The position numbers and the translations under genes are program-made. 64,000 nt of DNA. Source: an uncultured Alphaproteobacteria bacterium (GTDB taxonomy: Bacteria; Pseudomonadota; Alphaproteobacteria; RF32; CAG-239). Location: the NCBI GenBank assembly GCA_944393685.1, contig CALYAW010000006.1, forward strand, positions 1-64,000, written 5' to 3'. The notes beneath the pieces are model-generated. The model did not search any database, was not told the origin of the DNA, and saw only the letters and a program-made list of their open reading frames with translations. Of the stretch, positions 28,367-37,991 are shown piece after piece; position 1 is the stretch's first letter; each line of letters begins with the position of its first letter.

Positions 28367-29766
28367 AGTGTCTTACCGCCTTTTCCACTCATATACCGCG
28401 CTTGTTTTTGCGTATAAGCAGACATAATATTACGACTCATCTCAGCGATAGCTTTGTCGGAGTTTTTTCTCAAAACGCCACACAAAGCCTCCGTTTCGCT
28501 TTTTTTATAATCATGCTCTTTCACGATGTTACAAAACATACGTGTCATTCTTTCATGAAACTGTGGATTAAACTCTTCCAATTCAACATCACTTATAACA
28601 AAAGAATGAGCATAACTTTCCGCTATTTTTAACACCAAATTTTTATCAATACTTTTTAACTCATTTTGCGGAACAAATTCTTCAAACAGGCAAGAAGCTT
28701 TCACTTTATTATTTTGTTGTTCGGCATTGCGTAATAACAATTTTTCCAAAAGTTCCGTTCGAATAGAAGGATTATCATAATTATAAGAAGCATACTGAAA
28801 TAAATAATCTGCGTAACGCGAAACCAATTGATTACCAGCATCATTTATGTGTTGCAAACCCATATTAATAACGGCAAACGAACGGGACAATACCTGTTTT
28901 TTATTTTTTACGCCATTAGCCGCCCCAAATTTATGCAAAACAGCTCCCAAATACAAATTCATATCTTTTGTTGCCAGTGGTTTTCCCTCATAATAAGCCA
29001 TTGTTTCGGCAGAAAAAGGAACCTTAGATTTTTTCATTGCCGAAAGCATGTCCAAACGAGCCTGTTCATCAATAGTTTTGAGATTTCCATATACATCAGT
29101 ATATTGAACCCCCTCCAATATCTGAGCATTACGGGCCACAGTTTCCAAGAAAGTCTGAGCCGAAACAATCTTGTCCTTAAAGGTTGATTTTTTACACTCC
29201 TTCAACAATTCATGAAACAACTTCACGGTTTGAATTCGTTCATAATCAAAATCTTGCGCAATTTCTCCAAAACTAAAATCACCGAGTTGACGATAGACCT
29301 GCCGATATTCTTCTGCGCTATACCGATATTCCAAATAATCAAGAGCATTAATTTTATCTTTAGCAGATAACTCCAAATTCAAACACCCCAAAAGATGCAT
29401 AATATTTTTTTGAAAACGACGCTCTCTCCGATACTCTTCCGGCTTTTTATTTTTATTTTGCAACGCACTATTTCGCATATCCGGATGCGCCGCTTTAACA
29501 AAGCGCCATAAGACAGCTCCTGCAGCTTTCTTATGATCTGCAGCCATATTTATAAAATCATCAAATGATTTAGCTAGCCCCACATTGACAGACATATATT
29601 CTGTATTTTCAGGAAGCGGAAGATTATTATTTCGCAAAAAGCCTTCAATTCCCCAACAATGTCTGGAAAACTCGTCCCACAAACAGTTTTCATTACAGAA
29701 ACTTTTGGCATAATGCATCAACACATGCAACCATTGAGCATAAAGTTCGGAGGATTGAACAGACAT
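28363..29766 (-). CDS. Hypothetical helical protein, 467 aa
   Basis: Not recognised. It is predicted soluble and almost entirely helical, with no signal peptide or transmembrane segment and many charged and aromatic residues. There is a basic stretch near 110 ([15 protein letters not shown]) and several Cys. I see no nuclease, ATPase or transferase motif. The ATG at 29766 has GGAGAGG just upstream and is preferred over 29778. It is transcribed alone; the 3' end runs into uvrA by 4 bases. It may be a lineage-specific gene. Confidence 0.65.
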   Translation of the reverse strand: MSVQSSELYAQWLHVLMHYAKSFCNENCLWDEFSRHCWGIEGFLRNNNLPLPENTEYMSVNVGLAKSFDDFINMAADHKKAAGAVLWRFVKAAHPDMRNSALQNKNKKPEEYRRERRFQKNIMHLLGCLNLELSAKDKINALDYLEYRYSAEEYRQVYRQLGDFSFGEIAQDFDYERIQTVKLFHELLKECKKSTFKDKIVSAQTFLETVARNAQILEGVQYTDVYGNLKTIDEQARLDMLSAMKKSKVPFSAETMAYYEGKPLATKDMNLYLGAVLHKFGAANGVKNKKQVLSRSFAVINMGLQHINDAGNQLVSRYADYLFQYASYNYDNPSIRTELLEKLLLRNAEQQNNKVKASCLFEEFVPQNELKSIDKNLVLKIAESYAHSFVISDVELEEFNPQFHERMTRMFCNIVKEHDYKKSETEALCGVLRKNSDKAIAEMSRNIMSAYTQKQARYMSGKGGKTL

Positions 29767-29823
29767 CGGCCTCTCCATTTTGTCTAGTTTTTGTCATTAT
29801 AACTGATTATGCATAAAATGCAA

Positions 29824-29857
29824 CAAAAAAAGTCTCCGCAGACACGAAGACTTTTTT
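29824..29857. terminator. Bidirectional hairpin terminator
   Basis: AAAAAAGTCT pairs with AGACTTTTTT around a 12-base loop, with A and T runs on both sides. On the minus strand it would end fadL transcripts after the structured element at 29877-29962. Confidence 0.6.
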
Positions 29858-29876
29858 GCCAAATTCTACATTTGCA

Positions 29877-29962
29877 TGAAGAAAAATATTTTTAGTCTAG
29901 GACGAAAGCACCGAAGCACGAGGATAGCGCCTTCCCGCTAAACGTATGGATGTATTTTCTTC
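29877..29962 (-). other. Inverted-repeat-enclosed element downstream of fadL
   Basis: TGAAGAAAAATA near 29877-29888 pairs with TATTTTCTTCA near 29952-29962 (one bulge). The roughly 60 enclosed bases are GC-richer than their surroundings, with a small AGCG/CGCT hairpin and two copies of CGAAGCAC/CGAAAGCAC. No reading frame fits. It may be a structured 3' UTR or small RNA processed from fadL mRNA. Confidence 0.35.
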
Positions 29963-29976
29963 AGACAAAAACAACC

Positions 29977-31257
29977 CTAGAATTTGTAATTCAGAGATAA
30001 TCCCCACAATTTAACAGAGTTATTATATTCCGCATAAACACCACGCTGTGTCGGAGGATTATTAGCCAAATCAACGGTAGCATCCTTAGCCTGAATATAT
30101 GTATAAGCCATGTCAAAAGACAAATTATCGTTATATTGATAATTCAAACCAACAGAATACCAAAGACGGTCAGAATCAGGAATACGAGGTGTACGATCCT
30201 TTTTCTTTACGGCAGATTGATCGTAAGCAACACCGAAGCGCAGTTTCCATTGGTGATCGATTTGATAGCTTGCGCCCAAGGCAAAGAAATCTGTATCGCG
30301 CCAATTTTCTGGGGTATGACTAATCAAACCACCTCCGGCAATATTTCCTGTCATATCCATGTGGTAATCATCACCCATAATATCCAAAGACTCAAAAGAG
30401 CTCCAGAAAACGCGTTGCCATTCGGCCATCACAGCCCATTTTTCATTAATTTGATGATAAGCACCAAAAGACAACATCGCCGGAGTATCTAAAGTCGCAT
30501 TAATATCTTGATTCAGCACAGGATTAAGAACGGCTCCCATCCCTGGAACAGATGCCGCATTTGCAGAACTAATGTCGCCTTTGAGCTTATGGTTAATTTC
30601 ACTACGATAGTTAACACCAAAACGAGTATCATCAGAAAGCTCGTACAAAGCACTCAATTGATAACCGACATCAATTGCGTCTCCCTTAAGAGCGGTATCG
30701 GCAGCTCCGCGAGCCGCAGAATTTGTTAATCTTGCTTTGACATATTGAACAGGCAATCCCGCACCGACAGAAAGTTTATCGGTAAGCTTATAAGCAGCCA
30801 TAGGAGTGAAAGTAGAAGTAATAACCTTAGAAGTAATTCCATGATCGGATCCGACCCACTCACTGTCGTATTTTGTAATCATACCAAAAGGAACATTCAA
30901 TCCCAAACCGACAGTCAATTTATCATCGATTTGATGAGAAATTGTACCATTAGGAGCCCAGGCAGCATGAACAATATTGTTGATATCTTGCTCACGAGTA
31001 CCGTCAGCTTCAACATTTCCGGCTTCGGCACGAGGAACGATATAAGTAGCACCGAGATTAACTTGCGTTCCTTTTTGACGAGTTAACCCGGCGGCATTAA
31101 AATAAGCATAAGAGTTATTTTCTGCACCGGCAGTTGCACCGGCAAAAGCATTACCTTGAGCGGCAGCAGACTGCTCTCTCAAATGGAAACCGGCAGCCAT
31201 TGCATTTCCGGCCAACAAAATGGTTCCCAGCGCAGTAAAAGTAAGAAGTTTTTTCAT
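29977..31257 (-). CDS. OmpP1/FadL family outer-membrane transporter
   Basis: 426 aa outer-membrane barrel for hydrophobic substrates, classically long-chain fatty acids. The signal peptide (MKKLLTFTALGTILLAGNAMA) is followed by the family plug motif AAGFHLREQSAAAQGNAFAG and a NAAGLTRQKGTQV segment. Beta strands continue to a C-terminal Phe (LSLNYKF), needed for BamA recognition. The ATG at 31257 is chosen because the signal peptide begins there; the frame also opens at 31293. A TetR gene lies immediately upstream on the same strand. Confidence 0.93.
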   Translation of the reverse strand: MKKLLTFTALGTILLAGNAMAAGFHLREQSAAAQGNAFAGATAGAENNSYAYFNAAGLTRQKGTQVNLGATYIVPRAEAGNVEADGTREQDINNIVHAAWAPNGTISHQIDDKLTVGLGLNVPFGMITKYDSEWVGSDHGITSKVITSTFTPMAAYKLTDKLSVGAGLPVQYVKARLTNSAARGAADTALKGDAIDVGYQLSALYELSDDTRFGVNYRSEINHKLKGDISSANAASVPGMGAVLNPVLNQDINATLDTPAMLSFGAYHQINEKWAVMAEWQRVFWSSFESLDIMGDDYHMDMTGNIAGGGLISHTPENWRDTDFFALGASYQIDHQWKLRFGVAYDQSAVKKKDRTPRIPDSDRLWYSVGLNYQYNDNLSFDMAYTYIQAKDATVDLANNPPTQRGVYAEYNNSVKLWGLSLNYKF

Positions 31258-31295
31258 AAATACAGTCTCTTCTGTTGTTAAAACATACAACAAAA

Positions 31296-31336
31296 TGGTT
31301 ATCCGAAAAAAAAATATTTGTCAATCAAATGATTGA
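31296..31336 (-). promoter_or_regulatory. fadL promoter with overlapping palindrome
   Basis: On the minus strand a perfect -35 TTGACA (31319-31324) lies 17 bases before a weak -10 (TAACCA). The palindrome TCAATCA-TT-TGATTGA (31321-31336) overlaps the -35 box, an arrangement expected for a repressor site. The TetR-family gene next door is the natural candidate; binding is inferred. Confidence 0.5.
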
Positions 31337-31374
31337 TTTATTTTTTTTAGTATGTAAGGAGTGCCGTATTTTCT

Positions 31375-32010
31375 TTATTTTCGACTATCAATCAAGAAGT
31401 CTATTTGACTATACATATAGTCCAAAAGTTTTTGTTTTTCGGGCTCTTCATAAGTTTTCCATTCCATGAATTTGCAAATTGTATCTTTACGAGAACTAAA
31501 TACAAACATCTGTGCAAAAAACGGAAACATATATAAATAAGCATCTTTTATGGATATTTTATTGTTACTGGCCAATTCCAAGAGATTAGCCATTTTTTTA
31601 TAAAAAGGTAAGATCAATCCATCATACAAGATACCAAAATCTTCTGTTGGTTTTGAATATTCGCTCAAGAAAACCATTTTCATATCTCGAGATAACTTCT
31701 CCCCACAGAGCAAGAATAAAAACACTTTAGTATATTTTTTAAGCATTTTTTTTGCTTCTGAACAGTCCTTATTTGACATAACCTGTTCATATTCTAGAGC
31801 CAGCTCGTCGGTTTCTTTTTTAACAGCCTCAACAATATTTTCAAGTGCAGCCGCATAAATTCCTTTTTTACCGCCAAAATAATATAAAATTGACGAAATA
31901 TTGATTCCTGCACGTTTTGCAATATCGCGTGTTGTTGCTCCCCCAAAACCATTTTTTGCAAACTCGCAAAATGCACTATATAGGAGCTGAGATTTTGAAT
32001 CTTTTTTCAT
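31375..32010 (-). CDS. TetR family transcriptional regulator
   Basis: 211 aa. The N-terminal DNA-binding domain (residues 6-52) contains the helix-turn-helix ATTRDIAKRAGINISSILYYFGGK, with the typical Tyr-Tyr-Phe. The ligand domain resembles the CerR-type (DUF1956) C-terminal domain; the ligand is unknown. It lies between fadL (same strand, downstream) and divergent aas. The natural inference is control of lipid uptake and acylation by a fatty-acid-derived signal. Confidence 0.9.
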   Translation of the reverse strand: MKKDSKSQLLYSAFCEFAKNGFGGATTRDIAKRAGINISSILYYFGGKKGIYAAALENIVEAVKKETDELALEYEQVMSNKDCSEAKKMLKKYTKVFLFLLCGEKLSRDMKMVFLSEYSKPTEDFGILYDGLILPFYKKMANLLELASNNKISIKDAYLYMFPFFAQMFVFSSRKDTICKFMEWKTYEEPEKQKLLDYMYSQIDFLIDSRK

Positions 32011-32112
32011 TTTTACAATCCTTACTTTAAAATTCGCTTTATTATGTCGTAATAATATTCAATTGACAATAGCAGATTTATCCCCGCTGCAAAAGAAACA
32101 AAACTTTATATT

Positions 32113-32140
32113 TTTCAAAATATTAAGTAACATTTTGAAA
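32113..32140. promoter_or_regulatory. Palindrome in the tetR-aas intergenic region
   Basis: TTTCAAAAT and ATTTTGAAA (9-bp perfect arms) are separated by 10 bases, midway between the divergent tetR and aas genes. It is a candidate operator. Its sequence differs from the palindrome before fadL, so both may not bind the same protein. Confidence 0.4.
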
Positions 32141-32169
32141 CAAAAAGTGAGACTGTTATGATTTAACCC

Positions 32170-32198
32170 TTTACAATAAGCAGATTTTCGGATTAAAC
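32170..32198 (+). promoter_or_regulatory. Candidate aas promoter
   Basis: TTTACA (32170-32175), 17-base spacer, TTAAAC (32193-32198). It lies 37 bases before the TTG start of aas and 30 bases downstream of the 32113-32140 palindrome. Confidence 0.4.
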
Positions 32199-32234
32199 AT
32201 TTAAATCATGTAGTAACATCTCGGAGACTTTATT

Positions 32235-34424
32235 TTGAGGAACTTTATCAGACTTTGTTTAAGAATTACATTCAGATTTTTCAAGGTACGATGTGAAATC
32301 AGATTTGACGATGATCACCTTCCCCAAAAAGGCGTATATGTATCAAACCATGTTTCATATCTTGACCCATTGCTCTTATTTGCGTTTTTACCAGGAAACC
32401 CCATATTTGCCTTGAATGGCCACTTGTATAGAAACAAATGGGTACGCACTTTTATGAAAACAGCAGATATCATGCCTTTCAATCCGATTGAGCCAGGAGA
32501 TATCAAAGAATTAATCGCAAAAGTAGACAGCGGTCGTCTCTGCGTTATCTTTGCCGAAGGTCGCATTACTGAAAACGGCGGCTTGATGAAGATATATGAG
32601 GCTCCCGGACTTGTTGCGGATAAATCGCAAGCCCCCATCATTCCCGTTTGGATTAGCGGTCCGCAGTATGGCTATTTTTCAAAAACCAAAGGCAAACTTC
32701 CACATCGACCGCTTCCCAAAGTACGCATAACGGTCAAAGCGCCTGTCAGTTTCAAATTAAAAGACGAACTTCGCCGTCAACGAGACCATATCAGCAATGA
32801 AGTATATATGTTGATGCGCGATATGTGCTTTGAATCTTCATACAATGACAACATATCTTTATTCGGCCAGCTGATGAAAACAGCCAAAATACATTCCAAG
32901 AAAGGCTTATTGAGACGTCCGCGCTTTGTTGAAGATATCAATCGAGTTCCCAATTCTTACAAGGACATCATCATAAAATCTTATGTTCTTGGAAAATATT
33001 TTAAACGCAAAACATCGCCGGGAGAACATGTGGCATTGCTTCTTCCCAATTCAATTGCCACACTATGTACGTTTTTTGGGCTTTCTGCTTATGAACGCAT
33101 CCCCGTAATGTTGAACTTTTCGGTTGGCGCCGCCAACATGGTTTCCATGTGCAAAACAGCCGTAGTAAAAAAAGTTATTACATCGCACCTGTTCATTCGC
33201 AATGCCAAAATGGAACCAGTAATAGAAGAAATCAAAAAGGCAGGTTTTGAAGTTATTTACTTGGAAGATTTGCGTCACGAAATTGGATTATGGGATAAAA
33301 TAAATGCCTTTTTACGCTATAAAATCAAGCGAGTTCCACACAAAGAAGGCGGCAACAAAAAAGCAGTTATCATGTTTACGTCCGGCTCGGAAGGAGCTCC
33401 CAAAGCAGTTGTCTTAAGTCATGCCAATATTTTATCCAACATAAAACAAATGTCGAGTATAGAAACAATAAACATAACCGACACGGTATTTAACGCGTTG
33501 CCGATGTTTCATAGTTTTGGTTTGACAGTGGGCACTTTATTTCCGATACTTGAAGGCGCCAAATTGTTTTTATACCCTTCCCCGCTGCATTATCGTGTCA
33601 TCTCCGAAATTGTTTACGAGATTGGAGCCAGCGTTATGTTTGGAACGGATACGTTCTTCCGTGGCTATGCTAAGATTGCCCACCCGATTGATTTTCACAA
33701 CATTCGTTTTATGTACGGCGGAGCAGAAGCAATCAAGCCAGACACCCGCAATATGTGGGTTGAGCGTCAAGGAATACGTGTTCTAGAAGCCTATGGCTCG
33801 ACAGAATGCTCTCCCGTTGTAACAGCCAACAACCGAATTTTCAATCGTTTTGGTTCCATTGGCAAACTATTGCCCAAAGTAGAATACAAGATTGAACATG
33901 TAGACGGAATCGAAACCGGTGGAGAGTTGGTTGTAAAAGGTCCTAATGTCATGATGGGTTACATCATGCCAGACAATCCTGGAGTTTTGGTTCCGCTAAA
34001 AGATGGTTGGTATCATACAGGCGATGTTGTTGACATTGACGAAATTGGATTTGTTTATATCAAAGATCGAATCAAACGTTTTGCCAAAATCGGCGGTGAG
34101 ATGGTTTCATTGAACGCTGTTTGTGAAATGGTAGTTCGAGCTCATGAGTCGGATGGGCCAGAACATTTGTATGGTGTAGTTGCAGTTCCGCACGAAAGCA
34201 AGGGCGAACAGATTGTCCTTGTAACCAACAACCGGAACGTCACTCAAGAAACTCTTCATACTTATATTCGCGTTAACGGTATGTCAGAACTTTATCTACC
34301 GCGAGTTATTCTTTATCATGACAGTTTGCCTGTTTTTGCGACCGGCAAAGCAGACAACGTGACCTTAAAGAAACAGGTTATGGAAGAATTAGGATTAAAC
34401 AACGCATCTGCAAAAGCAGCATAA
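32235..34424 (+). CDS. aas: Acyltransferase/acyl-ACP synthetase fusion (Aas-like)
   Basis: 729 aa, like E. coli Aas (719 aa), which reacylates lysophosphatidylethanolamine using fatty acids activated on ACP. The N-terminal PlsC-type domain has the NHVSYLDP (H-x4-D) motif near residue 38 and FAEGRIT near 113. The C-terminal AMP-binding domain has MFTSGSEGAPKAV near 380, EAYGSTE near 520 and GWYHTGD near 592. A TTG start is used, with GGAG 8 bases upstream and no ATG near. No membrane transporter (LplT) domain is attached. It is divergent from tetR and ends in a strong terminator. Confidence 0.9.
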   Translation: MRNFIRLCLRITFRFFKVRCEIRFDDDHLPQKGVYVSNHVSYLDPLLLFAFLPGNPIFALNGHLYRNKWVRTFMKTADIMPFNPIEPGDIKELIAKVDSGRLCVIFAEGRITENGGLMKIYEAPGLVADKSQAPIIPVWISGPQYGYFSKTKGKLPHRPLPKVRITVKAPVSFKLKDELRRQRDHISNEVYMLMRDMCFESSYNDNISLFGQLMKTAKIHSKKGLLRRPRFVEDINRVPNSYKDIIIKSYVLGKYFKRKTSPGEHVALLLPNSIATLCTFFGLSAYERIPVMLNFSVGAANMVSMCKTAVVKKVITSHLFIRNAKMEPVIEEIKKAGFEVIYLEDLRHEIGLWDKINAFLRYKIKRVPHKEGGNKKAVIMFTSGSEGAPKAVVLSHANILSNIKQMSSIETINITDTVFNALPMFHSFGLTVGTLFPILEGAKLFLYPSPLHYRVISEIVYEIGASVMFGTDTFFRGYAKIAHPIDFHNIRFMYGGAEAIKPDTRNMWVERQGIRVLEAYGSTECSPVVTANNRIFNRFGSIGKLLPKVEYKIEHVDGIETGGELVVKGPNVMMGYIMPDNPGVLVPLKDGWYHTGDVVDIDEIGFVYIKDRIKRFAKIGGEMVSLNAVCEMVVRAHESDGPEHLYGVVAVPHESKGEQIVLVTNNRNVTQETLHTYIRVNGMSELYLPRVILYHDSLPVFATGKADNVTLKKQVMEELGLNNASAKAA

Positions 34425-34425
34425 G

Positions 34426-34453
34426 AAAAAGCCGGGTCAACCCGGCTTTTTTT
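34426..34453. terminator. Bidirectional terminator between aas and bamE
   Basis: AAAAAGCCGGG and CCCGGCTTTTT pair perfectly (11 bp) around TCAA, with T runs on both strands. It serves the convergent aas and bamE genes. Confidence 0.9.
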
Positions 34454-34466
34454 ACTTCCGATGCGC

Positions 34467-34940
34467 TTACAAAGAAGATCCGCCCCCTGTTCCGCCAAAT
34501 GGATTATATTGTCCGACGCCTCCAAAATATTTACGAAAGAATCCGAGCTGTTCTCCTGGGGCTTCCGTAGCATCAGAGCTTATCTTCACCTCATTTCCGC
34601 TATTTTTATTTATTCTTTCAATATCTACGACCGTTCCTTCATTATTGAAACGAATAGTCAACACATCACGATCAATTTCCTCCGGCGCCAAGAAAGCAAC
34701 TCGCTTGACATCGGAAGACATATATATCCACGTATTTTGATCGAGAGAAACAATAGTTGAAGGACTTCCCAATATTTGGCGAACTTTTTCACGAGTATCG
34801 CCTTTTGTAATCTGCTCAATACGTTCTTCTGAAGGCATATTACCATTATGAGAAACGAACCACTCGTTTGTTTTTTGGGTTGAACAAGCGCATAAAGTAA
34901 TGATAAGGGCAGATGTAGACATTAATTTGTTTATTGACAT
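34467..34940 (-). CDS. bamE: Outer membrane assembly lipoprotein BamE (SmpA/OmlA)
   Basis: 157 aa. A component of the BAM complex that inserts outer-membrane barrels. The lipoprotein signal peptide ends at Leu-Cys-Ala-Cys with lipidated Cys19. The SmpA/OmlA domain shows ITKGDTREKVRQILGSPS and WIYMSSDVKR. A Gly-rich tail follows. It is divergent from the DUF177 gene, as in many alphaproteobacteria, where bamE precedes DUF177-plsX-fabH. Confidence 0.93.
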   Translation of the reverse strand: MSINKLMSTSALIITLCACSTQKTNEWFVSHNGNMPSEERIEQITKGDTREKVRQILGSPSTIVSLDQNTWIYMSSDVKRVAFLAPEEIDRDVLTIRFNNEGTVVDIERINKNSGNEVKISSDATEAPGEQLGFFRKYFGGVGQYNPFGGTGGGSSL

Positions 34941-35010
34941 ATGGATATCCTTGCAGTTATATCAAACCTAATGAAAAGATAGTCAGTCTTATAACACAAG
35001 GAAAGTATTT

Positions 35011-35529
35011 ATGCAAAATCTTTTTTCATACCCATTAGTCGTTGATGACTTAACAGCTTCAGCAAAAAAATATCATCTAACGGCGAAAAAAGAAGAACTT
35101 TCTTATATTCGGGAAGTATTAAAAGTTGTTGATGTAAAATCACTCAGCGCAGAAATAAACGTCAAATACAATAAGAAGGAGCATCAAATAAAAGTATGGG
35201 GTACAGCCGATGCGCAAATAGAACAAACCAGTGTAATCAGTCTGGAAAACTTCATAAAGCCGTATCATACCGAGTTTGAAATGCTCTATGACACAGAACT
35301 CACGGTAAAAGAACTTCGTGAAATTGAAATCAGCATTAATGATGAGGTTCCCGATCCGGTAATCAACGGAACTATCAATTTAGCAGATATTGCTATGGAA
35401 CAAATAGCTTTAGTTTTAGATGATTTTCCACGCATGGAAGGAGAAGTTTTCGAATTTACTTCGGAATTTGACGAAGAAACAACAAAAGCACAAAATCCTT
35501 TTGCCGTTTTAGCCAAACTCAAGAAATAA
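35011..35529 (+). CDS. DUF177 (YceD) family protein
   Basis: 172 aa. The YceD/DUF177 family has a role in 23S rRNA metabolism in some bacteria and plastids; the biochemical activity is not settled. The domain spans the protein, and the C-terminal PFAVLAKLK motif is diagnostic. No usual cysteine pair is seen. It is upstream of rpmF, its conserved partner. The 159-base gap to rpmF shows only a weak hairpin (CAAGG/CCTTG at 35534-35553). Confidence 0.9.
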   Translation: MQNLFSYPLVVDDLTASAKKYHLTAKKEELSYIREVLKVVDVKSLSAEINVKYNKKEHQIKVWGTADAQIEQTSVISLENFIKPYHTEFEMLYDTELTVKELREIEISINDEVPDPVINGTINLADIAMEQIALVLDDFPRMEGEVFEFTSEFDEETTKAQNPFAVLAKLKK

Positions 35530-35688
35530 GCACCAAGGCATAAAAAAACCTTGCATAATCAAAAAATTTTGGTTAAAAGGTCAATAGAATTTCGCTCAAA
35601 TGACATTTATTTAGTTGATTTTAAAAATCAGATAGAGTATGAATGTCGATTGAATTTATAAACAACACTAATTTTAGAGTATAAGAAA

Positions 35689-35877
35689 ATGGCTACACCT
35701 AAAAAGAAAACATCAAAATCTCGCCGCGACATGCGTCGTTCACATGATGCTTTAAAAGGCAATTCTTATATGGAATGCCCGAATTGCGGAGAATTAAAAA
35801 GACCACATAACGTATGCCCTTCTTGCGGACAATACGACAATCGAGAAGTAGTTTCTAAAAAAGCTACTGCCGAATAA
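35689..35877 (+). CDS. rpmF: 50S ribosomal protein L32
   Basis: 62 aa. It begins with the conserved [20 protein letters not shown] basic segment. It has two CxxC pairs (CPNCG, CPSCG), so it is a zinc-binding form. It is part of the DUF177-rpmF-plsX-fabH order. Confidence 0.98.
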   Translation: MATPKKKTSKSRRDMRRSHDALKGNSYMECPNCGELKRPHNVCPSCGQYDNREVVSKKATAE

Positions 35878-35941
35878 ATAATATTATATGTAACGACCTC
35901 AAACATTGCGTTTGAGCAATATCTATGAAATGGAGCAGGTT

Positions 35942-36994
35942 TTGTCTGATAATAATCTGGTCATCTCAGTTGATGCTATGGGGGGGGACAATTCCCCCCG
36001 AGTCGTTATTGAAGGCTTGAGCATCGCTGCTAAAAAAAACCCCGATATCCGTTTTATTCTCTTTGGAGACACGGCTAAGGTAACCCCTATCCTAAATGAA
36101 TTTTCCAATCTAAAAAAGGTATGTGAACTGCGACATTCGCCGGAAATGGTTCATAATGAAGATAAGCCTTCCCAAGTTATCAGAAATCGCAATACCAGTA
36201 TGTATATGGCAATAGATGCCGTCCGCAAAGGAGAAGCGCAAGCTGTTGTATCTGCAGGAAATACCGGAGCATTAATGGCCATATCGAAATTAGTATTAAA
36301 GACCATAACCAAGATTCATCGCCCGGCCATAGTCAGCATAATGCCTCACCGTAATGGCAAATACATCATGCTTGATTTGGGAGCCAATACAGAATGCAAC
36401 GCCATAAATTTAGCAGAATTTGCACTAATGGGAGATATATTAGCTCGTCATGCTTTAGGAATCAGCAAGCCACGAGTTGCTCTTCTAAACATCGGCGCCG
36501 AAGAAATGAAAGGAAAAGAAGAGATTCGACAAGCGGCTCACATGATTAAGAATTCCCATATGAATATTGAATTTACGGGCTATGTTGAACCGCATGAAAT
36601 TCCCAACGGTGTCGCAGATGTGATTGTAGCAGACGGTTTCACAGGCAATATTGCCCTCAAATCTACCGAAGGCACCGCTCGTTTGGTGGTTCGCATGCTC
36701 AAAGATGCTATCAAAAGTTCTTTTTTAGCCAAGCTAGGTCTTCCTTTCATGCTTGGAGTTATGCTCAAAGTCAAAAAAACAATGGATCCAAGATTATACA
36801 ACGGAGCTATGTTTGTGGGCTTAAATGGTCTGTCAGTTAAGAGTCACGGCGGAACTGATGCTTTGGGTTTTTCAGTAGCGGTAAATAATGCCGCAAATTT
36901 GGTTCGCCAAAATTTTGTTGCCACCATTCGAGAAGAGATAGAAAAAGTTGATCTCGACGAATTATCACAGGAAGTTATTTATGAAGTGTATTAG
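35942..36994 (+). CDS. plsX: Phosphate acyltransferase PlsX
   Basis: About 350 aa. Converts acyl-ACP to acyl-phosphate, the donor for PlsY in phospholipid synthesis. The family N-terminus ISVDAMGGDNSPR is followed by SAGNTGALMA and an ADGFTGNIALKS motif. The start is uncertain: the frame is open from a TTG at 35906 and an ATG at 35930, but only the TTG at 35942 has a Shine-Dalgarno (GGAG, 6 bases away) and gives the usual short N-terminus. The end overlaps fabH by 14 bases. Confidence 0.95.
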   Translation: MSDNNLVISVDAMGGDNSPRVVIEGLSIAAKKNPDIRFILFGDTAKVTPILNEFSNLKKVCELRHSPEMVHNEDKPSQVIRNRNTSMYMAIDAVRKGEAQAVVSAGNTGALMAISKLVLKTITKIHRPAIVSIMPHRNGKYIMLDLGANTECNAINLAEFALMGDILARHALGISKPRVALLNIGAEEMKGKEEIRQAAHMIKNSHMNIEFTGYVEPHEIPNGVADVIVADGFTGNIALKSTEGTARLVVRMLKDAIKSSFLAKLGLPFMLGVMLKVKKTMDPRLYNGAMFVGLNGLSVKSHGGTDALGFSVAVNNAANLVRQNFVATIREEIEKVDLDELSQEVIYEVY

Positions 36995-37958
36995 ATCAGA
37001 AATAATCGGACACGGGCACTATGCTCCGGCCAAAGTTTTAACTAATGATGACATGGCTAAAATGGTTGAAACCAGTGATGAGTGGATAACCACACGCACA
37101 GGTATAAAATCGCGTCATGTTGTAGAAAACGAATTAAACTCTGACCTATCCTACCATGCGGCCAAAATGGCTTTAGAGACAGCGGGCATCAGTGCAGAAG
37201 AAATAGATATTGTTGTACTGGCAACAGTAACACCGGACAACACCACTCCGGCCACAGCAATAAAAGTGGCTACAATGCTTGGAACAAAAGCCGGAACTCC
37301 TGCAATGGATGTTTCAGCGGCTTGCTCTGGTTTTGTTTATGCCTTAACAGTAGCAGATAATATGATTCGTCTGGGACAAGTTAAAACAGCCTTAGTTATC
37401 GGCTCAGAAACATTATCAAAGATTACCGACTGGACAGATCGAAATACCTGTGTTCTTTTTGGAGATGGCGCAGGAGCGATTGTTTTGCGAGCTTGTGAAG
37501 GAAATGGCGATTCAAAAGATAAAGGCATTCTTTCGACCAAAATATATTCAGACGGCAGTCATTATGATACTTTGCGCACGACAGGAGGAGTATCAGCAAC
37601 CCAAACAGCCGGTTATGTCACCATGGATGGTAAAGAAGTTTTCAAGTATGCCATTAACGCATTGGCGCAAGCAGCTGAAGAAGCAATGAATATAGCAGGT
37701 GTTCAAAAAGAAGAAATTGATTGGTTGCTCCCACACCAAGCTAACATTCGTATTATTGAAGGTGTAGGCAAAAAGATGGAGCTTCCTGATGAAAAAGTTG
37801 TTGTTAACTTGGCTCATCACGGTAATACTTCTGCAGCATCAATCCCATTGGCACTATCGGAAAAAATGAGTGAAGGCACCATCAAAAAGGGTGATTTAGT
37901 GGTATTAACAGCAATGGGAGCAGGCTTCACATGGGGTGGAGCTGTTGTCAGACTGTAA
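36981..37958 (+). CDS. fabH: Beta-ketoacyl-ACP synthase III
   Basis: 325 aa. Starts fatty-acid chains by condensing an acyl-CoA with malonyl-ACP. The catalytic triad is Cys115 (SAACSGF), His252 (PHQANIRI) and Asn282 (HHGNTSAAS). The ATG at 36981 lies inside the end of plsX and has AGGAAG 7 bases upstream; the frame also opens at 36948. It is translationally coupled to plsX. Confidence 0.97.
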   Translation: MKCIRSEIIGHGHYAPAKVLTNDDMAKMVETSDEWITTRTGIKSRHVVENELNSDLSYHAAKMALETAGISAEEIDIVVLATVTPDNTTPATAIKVATMLGTKAGTPAMDVSAACSGFVYALTVADNMIRLGQVKTALVIGSETLSKITDWTDRNTCVLFGDGAGAIVLRACEGNGDSKDKGILSTKIYSDGSHYDTLRTTGGVSATQTAGYVTMDGKEVFKYAINALAQAAEEAMNIAGVQKEEIDWLLPHQANIRIIEGVGKKMELPDEKVVVNLAHHGNTSAASIPLALSEKMSEGTIKKGDLVVLTAMGAGFTWGGAVVRL

Positions 37959-37991
37959 AAAATAAAAAAAATTTGTGGATTAGCTCTTGTC

